From CAIWHR01 sp963773195 (lineage in GTDB: Bacteria > Pseudomonadota > Gammaproteobacteria > Burkholderiales > Casimicrobiaceae), in contig CAVZAE010000010.1 in assembly GCA_963773195.1 (NCBI GenBank), forward strand, positions 1 to 64,000: 64,000 nucleotides of DNA, written 5' to 3'. Positions 10,097 through 19,691 of this stretch are shown in pieces. The notes beneath the pieces were generated by a model that saw nothing but the letters and a program-made list of their open reading frames with translations, ran no database searches and was not told the origin of the DNA. Position numbers and translations under genes: made by a program. Position 1 is the first letter of the stretch; every line of letters starts with the position of its first letter.

Positions 10097-10140
10097 GATA
10101 GCGGTCGTTCGTGACGGGCTGCTTCCGGCCAAGAGCAGAC
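10097..10140. repeat. Dispersed palindromic repeat, copy 3
   Basis: This is the clearest copy: GATAGCGGTCGTTCGTGACG followed by GGCTGCTTCCGGCCAAGAGC and AGAC. The inner part can fold with GCTGCT pairing to AGCAG around a CCGGCC loop. Confidence 0.65.
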
Positions 10141-10171
10141 ATCGATCCCCTAGTTCTCCCGAATCCCTTCA

Positions 10172-10684
10172 ATGGACCACCGGCCAGGAGACGGAAGTCT
10201 GCATCGTCTCTTTCAAGTGGCGGTCGTGGTGAAGGGCCTCGACGGCGTGCTGGAATTCATCGGCGGCGTGCTGCTCCTGTTTGTCAGCCCAACCGCTCTG
10301 CATCGTCTGGTTGTCGTGCTTACCCAACACGAGTTGGCGGAGGAGCCCGACGACTGGCTGGTCATGACGCTGCGCCACGCGGCGGAAAGCTTTTCCGTAG
10401 AAACTAAGCATTTTGCGAGCGCGTACCTGATCGGGCATGGAATCCTGAAGGTCTTTCTCGCCGCCAGTCTATGGCGCGAACGCCTTTGGGCATTCCCGCT
10501 TGCGCTGTCCGTCCTCGCGATATTCGTCGTATATCAGTTGCACCGGTTCGGCCGTACGCACTCGACAGTCCTGCTTGCGCTTACTGTGCTCGACGCGGTC
10601 GTCATGGTATTGATCTGGCGCGAGTACCGCGCTCGTACGGAGATCGTTGGTCAATCCGCCACGGTAAAGCCACGCGACCGATGA
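10172..10684 (+). CDS. DUF2127 membrane protein
   Basis: This 170-residue protein has four predicted membrane segments: about residues 12-38 (VAVVVKGLDGVLEFIGGVLLLF), 82-100, 105-124 and 128-146. The spacing and the motifs KGLDGVLE and HGILKVFLAASL match DUF2127, small integral membrane proteins of unknown function. An acidic and His-containing loop (about 50-78) links the first and second segments. It stands alone between a repeat copy and degenerate DNA. Confidence 0.75.
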   Translation: MDHRPGDGSLHRLFQVAVVVKGLDGVLEFIGGVLLLFVSPTALHRLVVVLTQHELAEEPDDWLVMTLRHAAESFSVETKHFASAYLIGHGILKVFLAASLWRERLWAFPLALSVLAIFVVYQLHRFGRTHSTVLLALTVLDAVVMVLIWREYRARTEIVGQSATVKPRDR

Positions 10685-11120
10685 GCCAAGAGCGCTAGTC
10701 AGGATGGGCTGGTCACGCTGCAATGGCGCGCACCGGCGGTAGTCAGACCGTGACCGTGCAGCACGTCAACGTTGCGGCCGGCGCCTAGGCCGTGATCGCG
10801 TGGTGTTGGCGGGGTCAGGGGCTGACAACATTGAAGGTCGGCTCCATTATTAGTTGATCGTGCGCGTTGCGGCGCTGTCAGCGGCGTTTCATCCTCAGGA
10901 AGAAGGTCTCGCTGGCAGGCGTCCCTACTCCATTAATGGCCGTGATGGGGTAATTCCCTGCGGTCCCTGCTGCCGGTGTCCCGCTCAACGTTCGGCGTCT
11001 CCGTCAGCGATGGGCGTCGGTGTCCCCGTCGCCGTTAGCGTGAAACTCCCGGCCGTGCCTACCGCAAACGTGGTGGTGTTGGCGTGGTGATCGCCGAGAG
11101 GGTGTCTACGCAGTCGACGT
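10685..11120. other. Degenerate DNA: small remnant and a decayed Ig-like repeat
   Basis: No intact gene. On the plus strand at about 10722-10788 a short frame encodes SQTVTVQHVNVA, which looks like the tail of a common small hypothetical protein. On the minus strand about 10860-11105 is recognisably a decayed copy of the Ig-like repeat that is tandemly arrayed at 11.8-13.2 kb. It follows the stop codon of the large gene at 11121, so the ancestral protein probably extended further. Confidence 0.5.
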
Positions 11121-11778
11121 CTAGAATGCCACCAATCCAAGAATCACGTTATCGCTCGTTGTTCCCGTTCCAAAAGTCGCACTTTGTGCGCCGGCTGGGG
11201 CTGCCACTTTGTCTTCAATCAGTTGACCCGTCCCACCGAAGAAATTGTTTCCGAAAGTTCCGCTCGACACATCGTACGTATTGGCGTCATTGCGTCCGAT
11301 GTATCCACTCCCTACCGCGCAAGTGGTGTCCACCCCAAGGCAATCAGCGAAGACCAAGGCGCTTGCATTCGATGTGGTAAGTCCGCTTATCGTAGCGACG
11401 CCACCTGAAGCAGGAGTCGTGCTGTATTGTGGCGTCCCATCGAGGGAGAGCGTACCCGTATAGGAGTATTCAGCGCATTCAAAAGCTCGAAACACGGCGC
11501 TACTGCTTAGCGTCAAAGTCACGTTGGTCGAAGCATTGACAGCAGACGGAACGTAGAACATCTGACCCCGAACTGAGCTGAGATTCCCCGTCCCTGTCTT
11601 TGGAGCACCAATAGCTGTCCATGTCCCATTGTTCGGGTCGCTCATCGAAGCAGTCGCGGTTGACGCTTGCCATGTCGCCGCACAAACCAGAAGATGCCCC
11701 GCCCCGGGGTTTTGATGGAGGGGCACGGACAGTGTCGTGCTTGAACCTGAGCCCGAGTTGATGACTCCCGTCACGCTG
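11109..11778 (-). repeat. Long direct repeat, copy A (partner at 13181-13851)
   Basis: About 670 bp is nearly identical to 13181-13851, with only a handful of substitutions and one single-base indel (near 11582 against 13654). Both encode the same domain, SNFAYV to NVILGLVAF. Copy A ends in a stop at 11121, where copy B continues (LVAFKTST). The near-identity implies a recent duplication or gene conversion. Confidence 0.85.
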
Positions 11779-11819
11779 CCGTTGACGTAGGCGAAGTTGG
11801 AGGCGCCGCCCCCGCCGGC

Positions 11820-13180
11820 GTTCACGGTCAGCGTGAAGTTCTGGTTGGCGGGGGAGCCGACGCTGTTGCTGGCAGTGATGACGAGCGGATAAGTACCGGC
11901 GGTGCCAGCGGCTGGCGTACCGCCGAGGGTGGCCGTGCCGTTACCGTTGTCGACGAACGTGACGCCGCTCGGCAATGTCGCCCGTCTTGGTCAGCGCAGG
12001 CGCCGGCGTACCGGTCGTGGTGACCGTGAAGCTCCCGGCGCTCCCCACGACGAACGTTGCGGTGTTGGCACTGGTGATCGCCGGCGCCTGGTTGACCGTG
12101 AGCGTGAACGCCTGGCTCGCCGACGAGCCCACGCCGTTGCTGGCCGTGATCGTGAGCGGGTAGGTGCCGGCGGTACCCCCGGCCGGGGTTCCGCTGAGCG
12201 TCGCGGTGCCGTTGCCGTTGTCGACGAACGTGACGCCGCTCGGCAGTGCTCCGGTCCGCGTCAGCGTCGGTGTCGGCACGCCGCTCGTGGTGACCGTGAA
12301 GCTGCCGGCGCTTCCCACCGACGAACGTGGCGGTGTTAGCACTGGTGATCGCCGGCGCCTGATTGACCGTGAGCGTGAAGCCTGGCTCGCCGACGAGCCC
12401 ACGCCGTTGCTGGCCGTGATCGTGAGCGGATAGGTGCCGGCCGTACCCGCCGCCGGCGTCCCGCTGAGCGTTGCGGTGCCGTTGCCGTTGTCGACGAACG
12501 TGACGCCGCTCGGCAGTGCGCCGGTCCTGCGTCAGCGTCGGCGTCGGCGACCCCGTCGTGGTGACGGTGAAGCTGCCGGCGCTGCCCACGACGAACGTCG
12601 TGGTGTTGGCGCTGGTGATCGCCGGGGCGTCTGCTGGTTGACCGTCAAGCGTGAAGTTCTGGTTCGCCGGCGTTCCGACACCGTTGCTGGCGGTGATGGT
12701 GATCGGGTAGGTGCCCGCCGTACCGGCTGCCGGCGTTCCGCTCAGCGTCGCGGTGCCGTTGCCGTTGTCGACGAACGTCACGCCGCTCGGCAGCGTACCC
12801 GTCCTGCGTCAGCGATGGCGTCGGCGTGCCGGTCGTGGTCACCGTGAAGCTTCCGGCGGTCCCACCGTGAACGTCGTGTTATTGGCGCTGGTGATCGCCG
12901 GCGCCTGGTTCACCGTGAGCGTGAAGCTCTGGTTGGCCGGGCTCCCGACGCCATTGCTGGCTGTGATCGTGATCGCGTAATTGCCTCCCGTCCCTGCTGC
13001 CGGTGTCCCGCTCAGCGTTGCGGTCCCGTTCCCGTTGTCGACGAATGTCACGCCACTCGGCAGCGCGCCCGTCTCCGTCAGCGTTGGCGCGGGTGTCCCC
13101 GTCGTCGTGACCGTGAAACTTCCGGCCGTGCCTGCCGTAAACGTGGTGCTGTTGGCACTGGTGATCGCCGGGGCTGTCTG
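11820..13180 (-). repeat. Five tandem Ig-like coding repeats of about 270 bp
   Basis: The core GTTGTCGACGAACGT recurs at 11946, 12217, 12487 and 12764, with a variant at 13034, giving spacings of 271, 270, 277 and 270. Each unit encodes about 90 residues of a putative Ig-like (He_PIG-type) domain: AITSANTATFVVGSAGSFTV, LPSGVTFVDNGNGTATLSGT, AGTYPLTITASNGVGS. The two spacings that are not multiples of three shift the frame, which is why no single open frame crosses the array. Confidence 0.85.
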
Positions 13181-13851
13181 CGCAGTCGACGTCTTGAATG
13201 CCACCAGTCCAAGAATCACGTTATCGCTCGTTGTTCCCGTTCCAAAAGTCGCACTTTGTGCGCCGGCTGGGGCTGCCACTTTGTCTTCAATCAGTTGACC
13301 CGTCCCACCGAAGAAATTGTTTCCGAAAGTTCCGCTCGACACATCGTACGTATTGGCGTCATTGCGTCCGATGTATCCACTCCCTACCGCGCAAGTGGTG
13401 TCCACCCCAAGGCAATCAGCGAAGACCAAGGCGCTTGCATTCGATGTGGTAAGTCCGCTTATCGTAGCGACGCCACCTGAAGCAGGAGTCGTGCTGTATT
13501 GTGGCGTCCCATCGAGGGAGAGCGTACCCGTATAGGAGTATTCAGCGCATTCAAAAGCTCGAAACACGACGCTACTGCTTAGCGTCAAAGTCACGTTGGT
13601 CGAAGCATTGACAGCAGACGGAACGTAGAACATCTGACCCCGAACTGAGCTGAGACTTCCCCGTCCCTGTCTTTGGAGCACCAATAGCTGTCCATGTCCC
13701 ATTGTTCGGGTCGCTCATCGAAGCAGTCGCGGTTGACGCTTGCCATGTCGCCGCACAAACCAGAAGATGCCCCGCCCCGGGGTTTTGATGGAGGGGCACG
13801 GACAGTGTCGTGCTTGAACCTGAGCCCGAGTTGACCACTCCCGTCACGCTA
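13181..13851 (-). repeat. Long direct repeat, copy B (partner at 11109-11778)
   Basis: Almost identical to copy A at an offset of 2,072 bp. It encodes the SNFAYV domain, lies between the FN3 module and the Ig-like array, and remains open through LVAFKTSTAQTAP into the first Ig-like repeat. Confidence 0.85.
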
Positions 13852-16308
13852 CCGCTTACATAAGCAAAGTTGGACGAGCCGCCCCCACCTTGAGGTGTCG
13901 CACTTGCTTCGCTGGAGTCGGCACTCTCTCCACCGGCGTTGGGATTGCCACTGAACGCGGCTGACACCGCGTAGTAGTACGGGATTCCGTCGGTGAGACC
14001 GGTGTCGCTATAGCTGGTCCCCACGGGACACGCCAGGTTTACATACGGCCCACCGCTCGTGTTAGCGCGCTTGACGTGGTAACTGGTGGCGCCGACTGAG
14101 GCCGGCCACGACAGGTTAACCTGAGTGTCACCCGGCGTGGCGGTCAGGCTGGCGGGGGGCGCTAGATTCACCAGCAGAGTGGTCGATGCCGTATGGCTGA
14201 TCGTCCCACTGGTGCCGGTGACGGTCAGCGACAACGCCCAAGGAATCGTGCTGGTCGTGGTGTTCATCGTCAGGGTGGAGGAGCCGGAGCCGCTGATGCT
14301 GGCCGGGTTGAAGCCACCGCTGGTGATGCCAGCTCGGGAACCCGCTTTCGCTGCCGACACTCAGGTTGACCGTACCGGCAAAGCCGCTTAGCGGCGTGAC
14401 CGTGACCGTGATAGGTCAGCAGATCCGCCCGGGAACGACTTCCTGCGCGGCCGGACCGACGGTGATCGCAAAATCGGGGGTGGTGGGCAGCACGGTGATC
14501 GTTCGCGTGGGCGGACTCGGATCGGAGTTACCGCTCGAGTCGATTACGGTTAACGAGACTTGATAGGTGCCAGGATTGGGGAACGTCACGTTGCCCGGAT
14601 TTTGCGCCGTCGACGTTGCTGGCGATCCACCGGGGAAGACCCACGAGTACTTGGAAGCGAGTGGTGCTCGTGCTGAAGGTGACCGTTCCCCCGGCAGATA
14701 TGGTCACGTCCGACGCGGGCGCGGTGATCGCGCCGCGTGGCGGACGTCGTTAAGTAGCGAGTCAGCTGGATGAAACGCGCCTTTGACGGAACACCGGCAC
14801 TGTCGAGAAGGAACAACATGTAGTAGCCGGGAGGGGCGATGTTACCGTTCGGTGGGGTCGTGAGGTTGAGAGTGTTGTTCGCACCGCTGCAGGGCGGTTG
14901 TGGGGTTGGACCGCACAGACCGATCAGCCGCTGGTCCATGTCGTCGGCGTGGGTAGCCGAGCCGGGGCGCACCAGCACCGCCGAGGCGATCGCCGATGTG
15001 CTCGTGTAACTCACGGAGAAGGGTGTGTTGTAGCCGATGACTCCGGAAGGGCGAGAGCGCAGTGATGCTCGGACGATTCGTGGTGATCAAGTGATCGTTC
15101 GCATCGAACAGATAAGGCGGCGTGTAGATCTCCATCGCTGGCTCATAGCTTCCCCGCGCGCCTGGGTTGCTGCCCATGCTCACGACCGTCGCATCCGGGA
15201 GCAGCAACGCATGGAGTGATAGAGCCGCGAATAGGCTGCAGCACCCGCCGAAGTAAATGTGTTGGTGACCGGGTCGTACAGGTCGGCGGTCTTCCCTGGG
15301 GTGTTCGGGGCTTTCGTTGTTGACCGAGCCGCCCTCGGCGAGCACTTTGCCGTTGGGCAGGATGACCGCATTCATCTGGATGCGGCCGGTGGACATGTTA
15401 GGTCCCGGCGTCCAGCTCGGGGAGGCCACGGAGAGATCGATGATGTCCGTCGTTGCGGCTGGCGGGTTGCCGCCGCCGAAGTTCATGACCCGCGGAGTGT
15501 AGTTGGGGGGCAGCAGCGGCAGCATGACCGACGAGCCATAGGACCGGTCTCGCGTCCTTGCAGCCGATACTGTCCAGGTCCCGGTCGTGGGGTTGAAAAT
15601 CCAGGCGTTTGCATTGGATCCGCCACTTCCTTGCCCCGTGTAGAACACGGTTCCGTTCGGCAGAAGCGCTATGCGCGGGTAGAGCGGCGGAGTGAAAGGA
15701 ACGCTCGTCGGTGCGTTCCAACCAGCCCCGGCGTTCGTGAGGTCGTAGATCTCGACCGTTGTGCTGGTGCCGCCGGTTTTGAGTGAGCCCGGACATGGCC
15801 ATGACGCGTCCGTCGCCGAGCGTCGTGGCCGTGGCGTACCAGCGACCGTCCACCATGTTCTGCGATTGCACGAATCTCCCAGTGCCAGGATTAAAGATCG
15901 AAGCGCGGTTTTCGCCCGTGAACGTGTAGTCGGACGTGCCGCCGACGATGAGCGAGCGCCCGTCAGGCAGGGCGGCCGTGCCGCTGCAAAACACATCGTA
16001 GGTCAGGTTCTGAACGGCAATGCTGCTCTCGGTCCGTGCCGGTCGGATCCCAGATCGCAGCGCGGTAGCTCTCCGCGCCTTTTGAGTTGTTCTTCGCGTC
16101 ATTCTCCGATCCCGCGACGATCAGCACCTTCCCGGTGGGAAGCAGGTTCGCCGAGATCGGGTTGATCGGCATCTGATAGGGCAAGCGTTTTCCACGTGCC
16201 GGTAACGTGCGGGACATTCGCGGCACATGTCTGAGCGCTTACACCGGCAGAAACGAAGGCACCACCAACAGCGGCGGCGAGAAAGCCAACCAGAAGCGTG
16301 CGTCGCAT

Positions 16309-17009
16309 TGCGTTTCTCCCTCTTCTTTTCGTAGCCCTGTTTTGTATGTTATTGGGCTCTTCCTGTATCGCACTTGCGAGCTAGATTTACCCCATAGTTT
16401 AGTTTTGGGGCTCGCCGAGGACGCGAAGTTTTTTGACCGCAGTTGCCCGGGATGCTGTCTCAGCTGCATGCGCATAGCCAAGATCTGCGGAGCGAGACTG
16501 CGACTCTCTGTTCGCGCGTTTGCTTGCGACGCCGGATTTCATGTCCTCCGGCAATTCGGTAAGTAAGGCAAGAGCAAACTAGCATATGCGCGTTTTGTCG
16601 GTGCGCCAACTGCCGGCCGTTCGCCCCTACAGGAACCGCGACAGGTCGCGCGCTAGCTGTGGTCGCCGAGAAAGGCAGCCTACAGGAGCTGAACCCATCA
16701 CCCCTGCTTCGTAGTAAGCGGGGCCTGCGAATGGCCGCGGGCGGCCACAACCAGCCGTAGCGCCTGGTTCCCCATAGCGGCCGCTCGAGCCCTGGCGGTG
16801 CTGCCTGCGCGATGAGTGGGCGCACTGTCGTACTGTCCGTCGCGCATATCCGATTCAATAGGATGTCGTCGACGAGCTTCCCGGATTGGTACGGACTGCA
16901 CTCCCTGACGGGCAGTCGACTTCCTCAAGCAACGCCGTCCATTACCCGTACGCTACAAGAGGCGCTAACACGTGCCGACGAACGGTTGCTCCGAGCGATA
17001 ATGCCAATG
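16309..17009. other. Intergenic region upstream of the giant secreted gene
   Basis: About 700 bp with no credible gene. It must carry the promoter of the minus-strand gene starting at 16308; a ribosome-site-like GGGAGAAAC precedes that ATG. Fragments such as GGCGGCCACAACCAGCCG (16740-16757) weakly resemble the dispersed repeat but are too degenerate to call. Confidence 0.45.
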
Positions 17010-17288
17010 TCATAATGCCCAAGCGGCAATCTCGATCCCACACACAATGGATCTCCGCGGTGATTGGCGATTCATGACGTCCACGCGCTTGTAAGTTGAG
17101 CGCGGAATCATTGGAACCAGGTGATCTCCGCAGTCGTAGACTTCGTCAACAAGGTTCCACTCCCAATCCTCTATCTTTATCGCCAGAGACAACAGCACGG
17201 CGAGGGACGCGATGATGACGTAGAAAGTGACCTTGTCCTCAAGGTGACTGAGTTGTACGTGTTCGGGTTGAAATTCAGAAGTCTGCAA
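17010..17288 (-). pseudogene. Small membrane protein fragment, unknown family
   Basis: The first 60 residues look like a real protein: one membrane helix (about residues 21-39, TFYVIIASLAVLLSLAIK) followed by EDWEWNLVDEVYDCGDHLV. This resembles small PH-like membrane proteins that continue with a basic, beta-rich segment. After residue 60 the content is less convincing and the protein seems cut short or shifted in frame. No partner genes are adjacent. Confidence 0.35.
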
Positions 17289-17394
17289 AAACCCTACGCT
17301 TGCATTCGGCTCGTCGTCAAGCGAGGGTCAGCCATTTCGTCGGGTTCTTATCTGCGAGACTCGTAAGCTTCTTGTAAGGATTCAGGGCAGCGGC

Positions 17395-17586
17395 TTATGT
17401 AGTCCATTGTCTGAGAACCCGCGCCAGCTCCCGGAGCCGCGCTCGAGTTCCACCCCTGTACGCGTTTTGGCTGACCCTAGTCTTTCCCTCCGGCGTTTTG
17501 GGTCCGGTCGACCGTTCCCACGGTTTCCAGTTGCGAATCAACTCCGCCTGTCGCGACCGCCGTTCCGGTGTCCAGCCGTTCGCCAT
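17395..17586 (-). CDS. Small conserved hypothetical protein (STGPKTPEGK motif)
   Basis: Starting at MANGWTPERR gives 63 residues, very basic, with WKPWERSTGPKTPEGK and NAYRGG. I recall this as a widespread proteobacterial small protein of unknown function, often in accessory DNA. The upstream in-frame ATG at 17682 would add 32 residues derived from the dispersed repeat, so I chose the inner start. The basic composition suggests nucleic-acid contact, but that is inference. Confidence 0.5.
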   Translation of the reverse strand: MANGWTPERRSRQAELIRNWKPWERSTGPKTPEGKTRVSQNAYRGGTRARLRELARVLRQWTT

Positions 17587-17620
17587 TGGTGCCAATAGAT
17601 TGCTTTGAACTATGTCCGGC

Positions 17621-17668
17621 CTCGCAGCCGCTCGCGAACGGCTGCTTCCGGCCAAGAGCAGCCAATTG
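17621..17668. repeat. Dispersed palindromic repeat, copy 4
   Basis: It reads GCAGCCGCTCGCGAACGGCT then GCTTCCGGCCAAGAGCAGCC. A perfect 7-bp stem GGCTGCT/AGCAGCC closes a loop around TCCGGCCAAG, giving the best hairpin of the family. Confidence 0.65.
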
Positions 17669-17885
17669 GCGGTGCCGCGCAATTTTCCGAGAATCGGTCA
17701 TTTACCGGGATGGTTTTGCGCGCTTACCGCTTCGGCGACCCTTTTCGAGGGCCATTTATAAGTCATCTGTTAGGCCGCCCGAGCGAAGATTCAGCATGGG
17801 TAAACGCGCTAGAACCAGACCATCGCCGCGCCCGGTGTGAGCGAGTCGTCAGCTCCTTGGTCCGCCGGGCGGACCGCGCGCATCT

Positions 17886-18047
17886 GCGTACGGTATCAAC
17901 GCCAGCGGACAGGTAGTCGGCGTAGTCGACGCTGCGCTTGGCGCGAAGCACGCATTTCTCTATTCGGGAGGTGCGATAAACGAACATGGGCAGATTACGG
18001 GGTTTGTTCCGGCATCCAAAGGGGGTTGTGATGCTGTGGAAGCGTGA
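17886..18047 (+). pseudogene. HAF-repeat protein remnant
   Basis: One frame encodes AYGINASGQVVGVVDAALGA, KHAFLYSGG and INEHGQITGFVPAS before a stop at 18045-18047. This is the G-x-N-x-x-G-x-V-V-G / HAFL pattern of extracellular HAF repeats, here about one and a half units. There is no start or signal peptide, so it is a fragment. Its last codons overlap the start of the retropepsin gene and supply its ribosome site. Confidence 0.6.
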
Positions 18048-19638
18048 TCAGGACATCCCGGCGGCCACGCACCGCCGCGACGATCCGGCGCGTTCCGTTC
18101 GCGTCGCATTGCTGGCCACCGTCGTTGTGCTCGCCGCGGCGACGCCGGAGCGCAGCCCGTTGGCGGCGACGCCGTCGAGCTGCACGCTCGCGAAGATCGC
18201 GGACATGCCGGTTCGCGTGGTCCGCAACAAGCTCATCGTCGACGGGGCCGTCAACGGTCAAAGCGTCGGCATCATGCTCGACACCGGCGCGCAGGTCTCG
18301 ATCATCACGCGCCCCGCGGCAGACCGACTGGGGCTGATCCGGCAGAAGCTCCGGGGCGCGCGAATGATTGGCGTTGGCGGCGAGTCCGACGTCGACACGG
18401 CGCTCATCCACGAGCTCAAGGTCGGAGACGCCGCGGTGAAGAGCCGGCAGATGATGGTCTCCGGCGAACACGAGATCGGCGACGGTATCGCCGTCATCCT
18501 CGGAGAGGACTTCTTCCACATGGTCGACGTCGAGTTCGACCTCGCGCACAAGACGGTGCGGCTGTTCAAGGCCAACAACTGCGAGGGCACGTCGCTCGCG
18601 TACTGGGCGCCGAGCGGCGCCATGGACGTTCCGATCGAGCGCGTGAGCGAGATCAACCCGAGCGTCGTACTGACCGTCGAGATCAACGGCCAGCCCGTAC
18701 GCGCGCTGTTCGATTCGGGCGCAGGCAGCTCGGTGCTGAATCGCTCCGGCGCGACGCGGGTAGGCATGGTCGCGGACGGACGCAGCGGCACGAGCGCCGG
18801 GCTCGGTCCGGCTCTCGTTGACTGGTCCTCTGCATCGGTCAAGACCTTTACCATCGGCGACGAGACGATCCGGGACACGACCATCGAGGTCGCCGACTTG
18901 CTAAAGGGTGCGCGCTACACGGCGCCCGGAAGCAAGGTGTCGCAGAACCCCGACTGGCCGGCGATGATGCTCGGGGCCGACTTCCTGCGCGCGCATCGCG
19001 TGCTCTTGGCGCACAGCCAGCGGAAGCTGTACTTCACCTATCTCGGGGGGCCGGTCTTCCAGGCGCGTGACGCGAGCGGCAAGGGTGACCCCGATCGCGT
19101 GATCGCCGAGTACGATGCCGCGATCAAAAGCGATCCGCAGAACGCGGCCGCGTACTTTCACCGCGCGAACGCGTGGGCCGAGAAGAAGGATTATGATCGC
19201 GCGATTGCCGACTACGACGCTTCGCTGCGGATCGAGCCCGGACGGGCGTCGGTGTTTGCGAACCGCGGCGGAGCCTACGTAGCCAAGGGCGACTATGCGC
19301 AGGGCATCGCCGACGCGACGCGCGCGATCGAGATCGATCCGAAGTTCGCGTCCGGCTACAACCGTCTCGCGTGGACGTGGGCCACGGCCGAGCGGCCAGA
19401 GGCACGTGACGGCCAACGCGCCGTGAACTCGGCGCTCAAGGCCTGTGAGCTCACGCAGTGGAAGAATCCGACCTACCTCGACACGCTCGCCGCGGCGTAC
19501 GCGCGCGCCGGCCGATTCGACGACGCCGTGAAGTGGCAGAAGAAGGCGATGGAGGGCCCTGGCGAGCTCAATGACGCGAAGGCGGCGGCGCAGCGATTGG
19601 GGCTCTACGAGGCGGGGAAGGCCTGGCCGCCGGATTGA
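18031..19638 (+). CDS. Double retropepsin-like aspartic protease with TPR repeats
   Basis: Start ATG 18031 (MLWKRDQD) is chosen for the AAAGGGGG ribosome site 6 bases upstream, giving 535 residues. An N-terminal hydrophobic segment (about 25-45, VALLATVVVLAAATPE) acts as signal peptide or anchor. Two retropepsin-like domains follow: the first with LDTGAQVSIIT, the second with FDSGAGSSVLN, each carrying the catalytic D-T/S-G. The C-terminal third has TPR units (AAAYFHRANAWAEKKDYDRA, ASVFANRGGAYVAKGDYAQG). It is probably periplasmic. Two half-domains in one chain could form the active site intramolecularly. The substrate is unknown. The gene is intact and stands alone. Confidence 0.8.
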   Translation: MLWKRDQDIPAATHRRDDPARSVRVALLATVVVLAAATPERSPLAATPSSCTLAKIADMPVRVVRNKLIVDGAVNGQSVGIMLDTGAQVSIITRPAADRLGLIRQKLRGARMIGVGGESDVDTALIHELKVGDAAVKSRQMMVSGEHEIGDGIAVILGEDFFHMVDVEFDLAHKTVRLFKANNCEGTSLAYWAPSGAMDVPIERVSEINPSVVLTVEINGQPVRALFDSGAGSSVLNRSGATRVGMVADGRSGTSAGLGPALVDWSSASVKTFTIGDETIRDTTIEVADLLKGARYTAPGSKVSQNPDWPAMMLGADFLRAHRVLLAHSQRKLYFTYLGGPVFQARDASGKGDPDRVIAEYDAAIKSDPQNAAAYFHRANAWAEKKDYDRAIADYDASLRIEPGRASVFANRGGAYVAKGDYAQGIADATRAIEIDPKFASGYNRLAWTWATAERPEARDGQRAVNSALKACELTQWKNPTYLDTLAAAYARAGRFDDAVKWQKKAMEGPGELNDAKAAAQRLGLYEAGKAWPPD

Positions 19639-19691
19639 GCGAATCACTATCGCCGCCGCGCGAGGCACTCCGGCGCGGCGGGCTCGAGCAG

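Larger units (their letters stand above)
11121..16308 (-). pseudogene. Giant secreted multidomain protein: galactose-oxidase-like propeller plus Ig-like repeats, frameshifted
   Basis: Read across frames this is one secreted protein of about 1,700 residues, starting at ATG 16308 with a signal peptide (MRRTLLVGFLAAAVGGAF). In order: a Kelch/galactose-oxidase-like propeller (about 16200-15050; ALPDGRSLIVGGTSDYTF, ALLPNGTVFYTGQG, AVILPNGKVLAEGGS); a DUF1929-type cap (to about 14760; NIAPPGYYMLFLLDSAGVPS); a PKD-like module (about 14720-14480; TFPNPGTYQVSLTVID); a further beta domain; an FN3 module (about 14170-13900; WPASVGATSYHVKRA); an unknown domain (SNFAYVSGSVTGVVNSGSG); five Ig-like repeats; and a second copy of the unknown domain. 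At least ten frame changes occur. It may bind or oxidise glycans at the surface. It could be intact in reality. Confidence 0.7.

Noticed and set aside
10097..10140. Dispersed repeats as integron attC sites
   Set aside because: They lack the R'' to R' core pair GTTRRRY/RYYYAAC in proper positions, no IntI-type integrase with the extra alpha helix is present, and the genes between copies are not a uniform cassette array.
11820..13180. Regularly spaced repeats, possible CRISPR array
   Set aside because: The 270-bp period is ten times too long, the repeats are coding, and no cas genes are present. They encode Ig-like domains.
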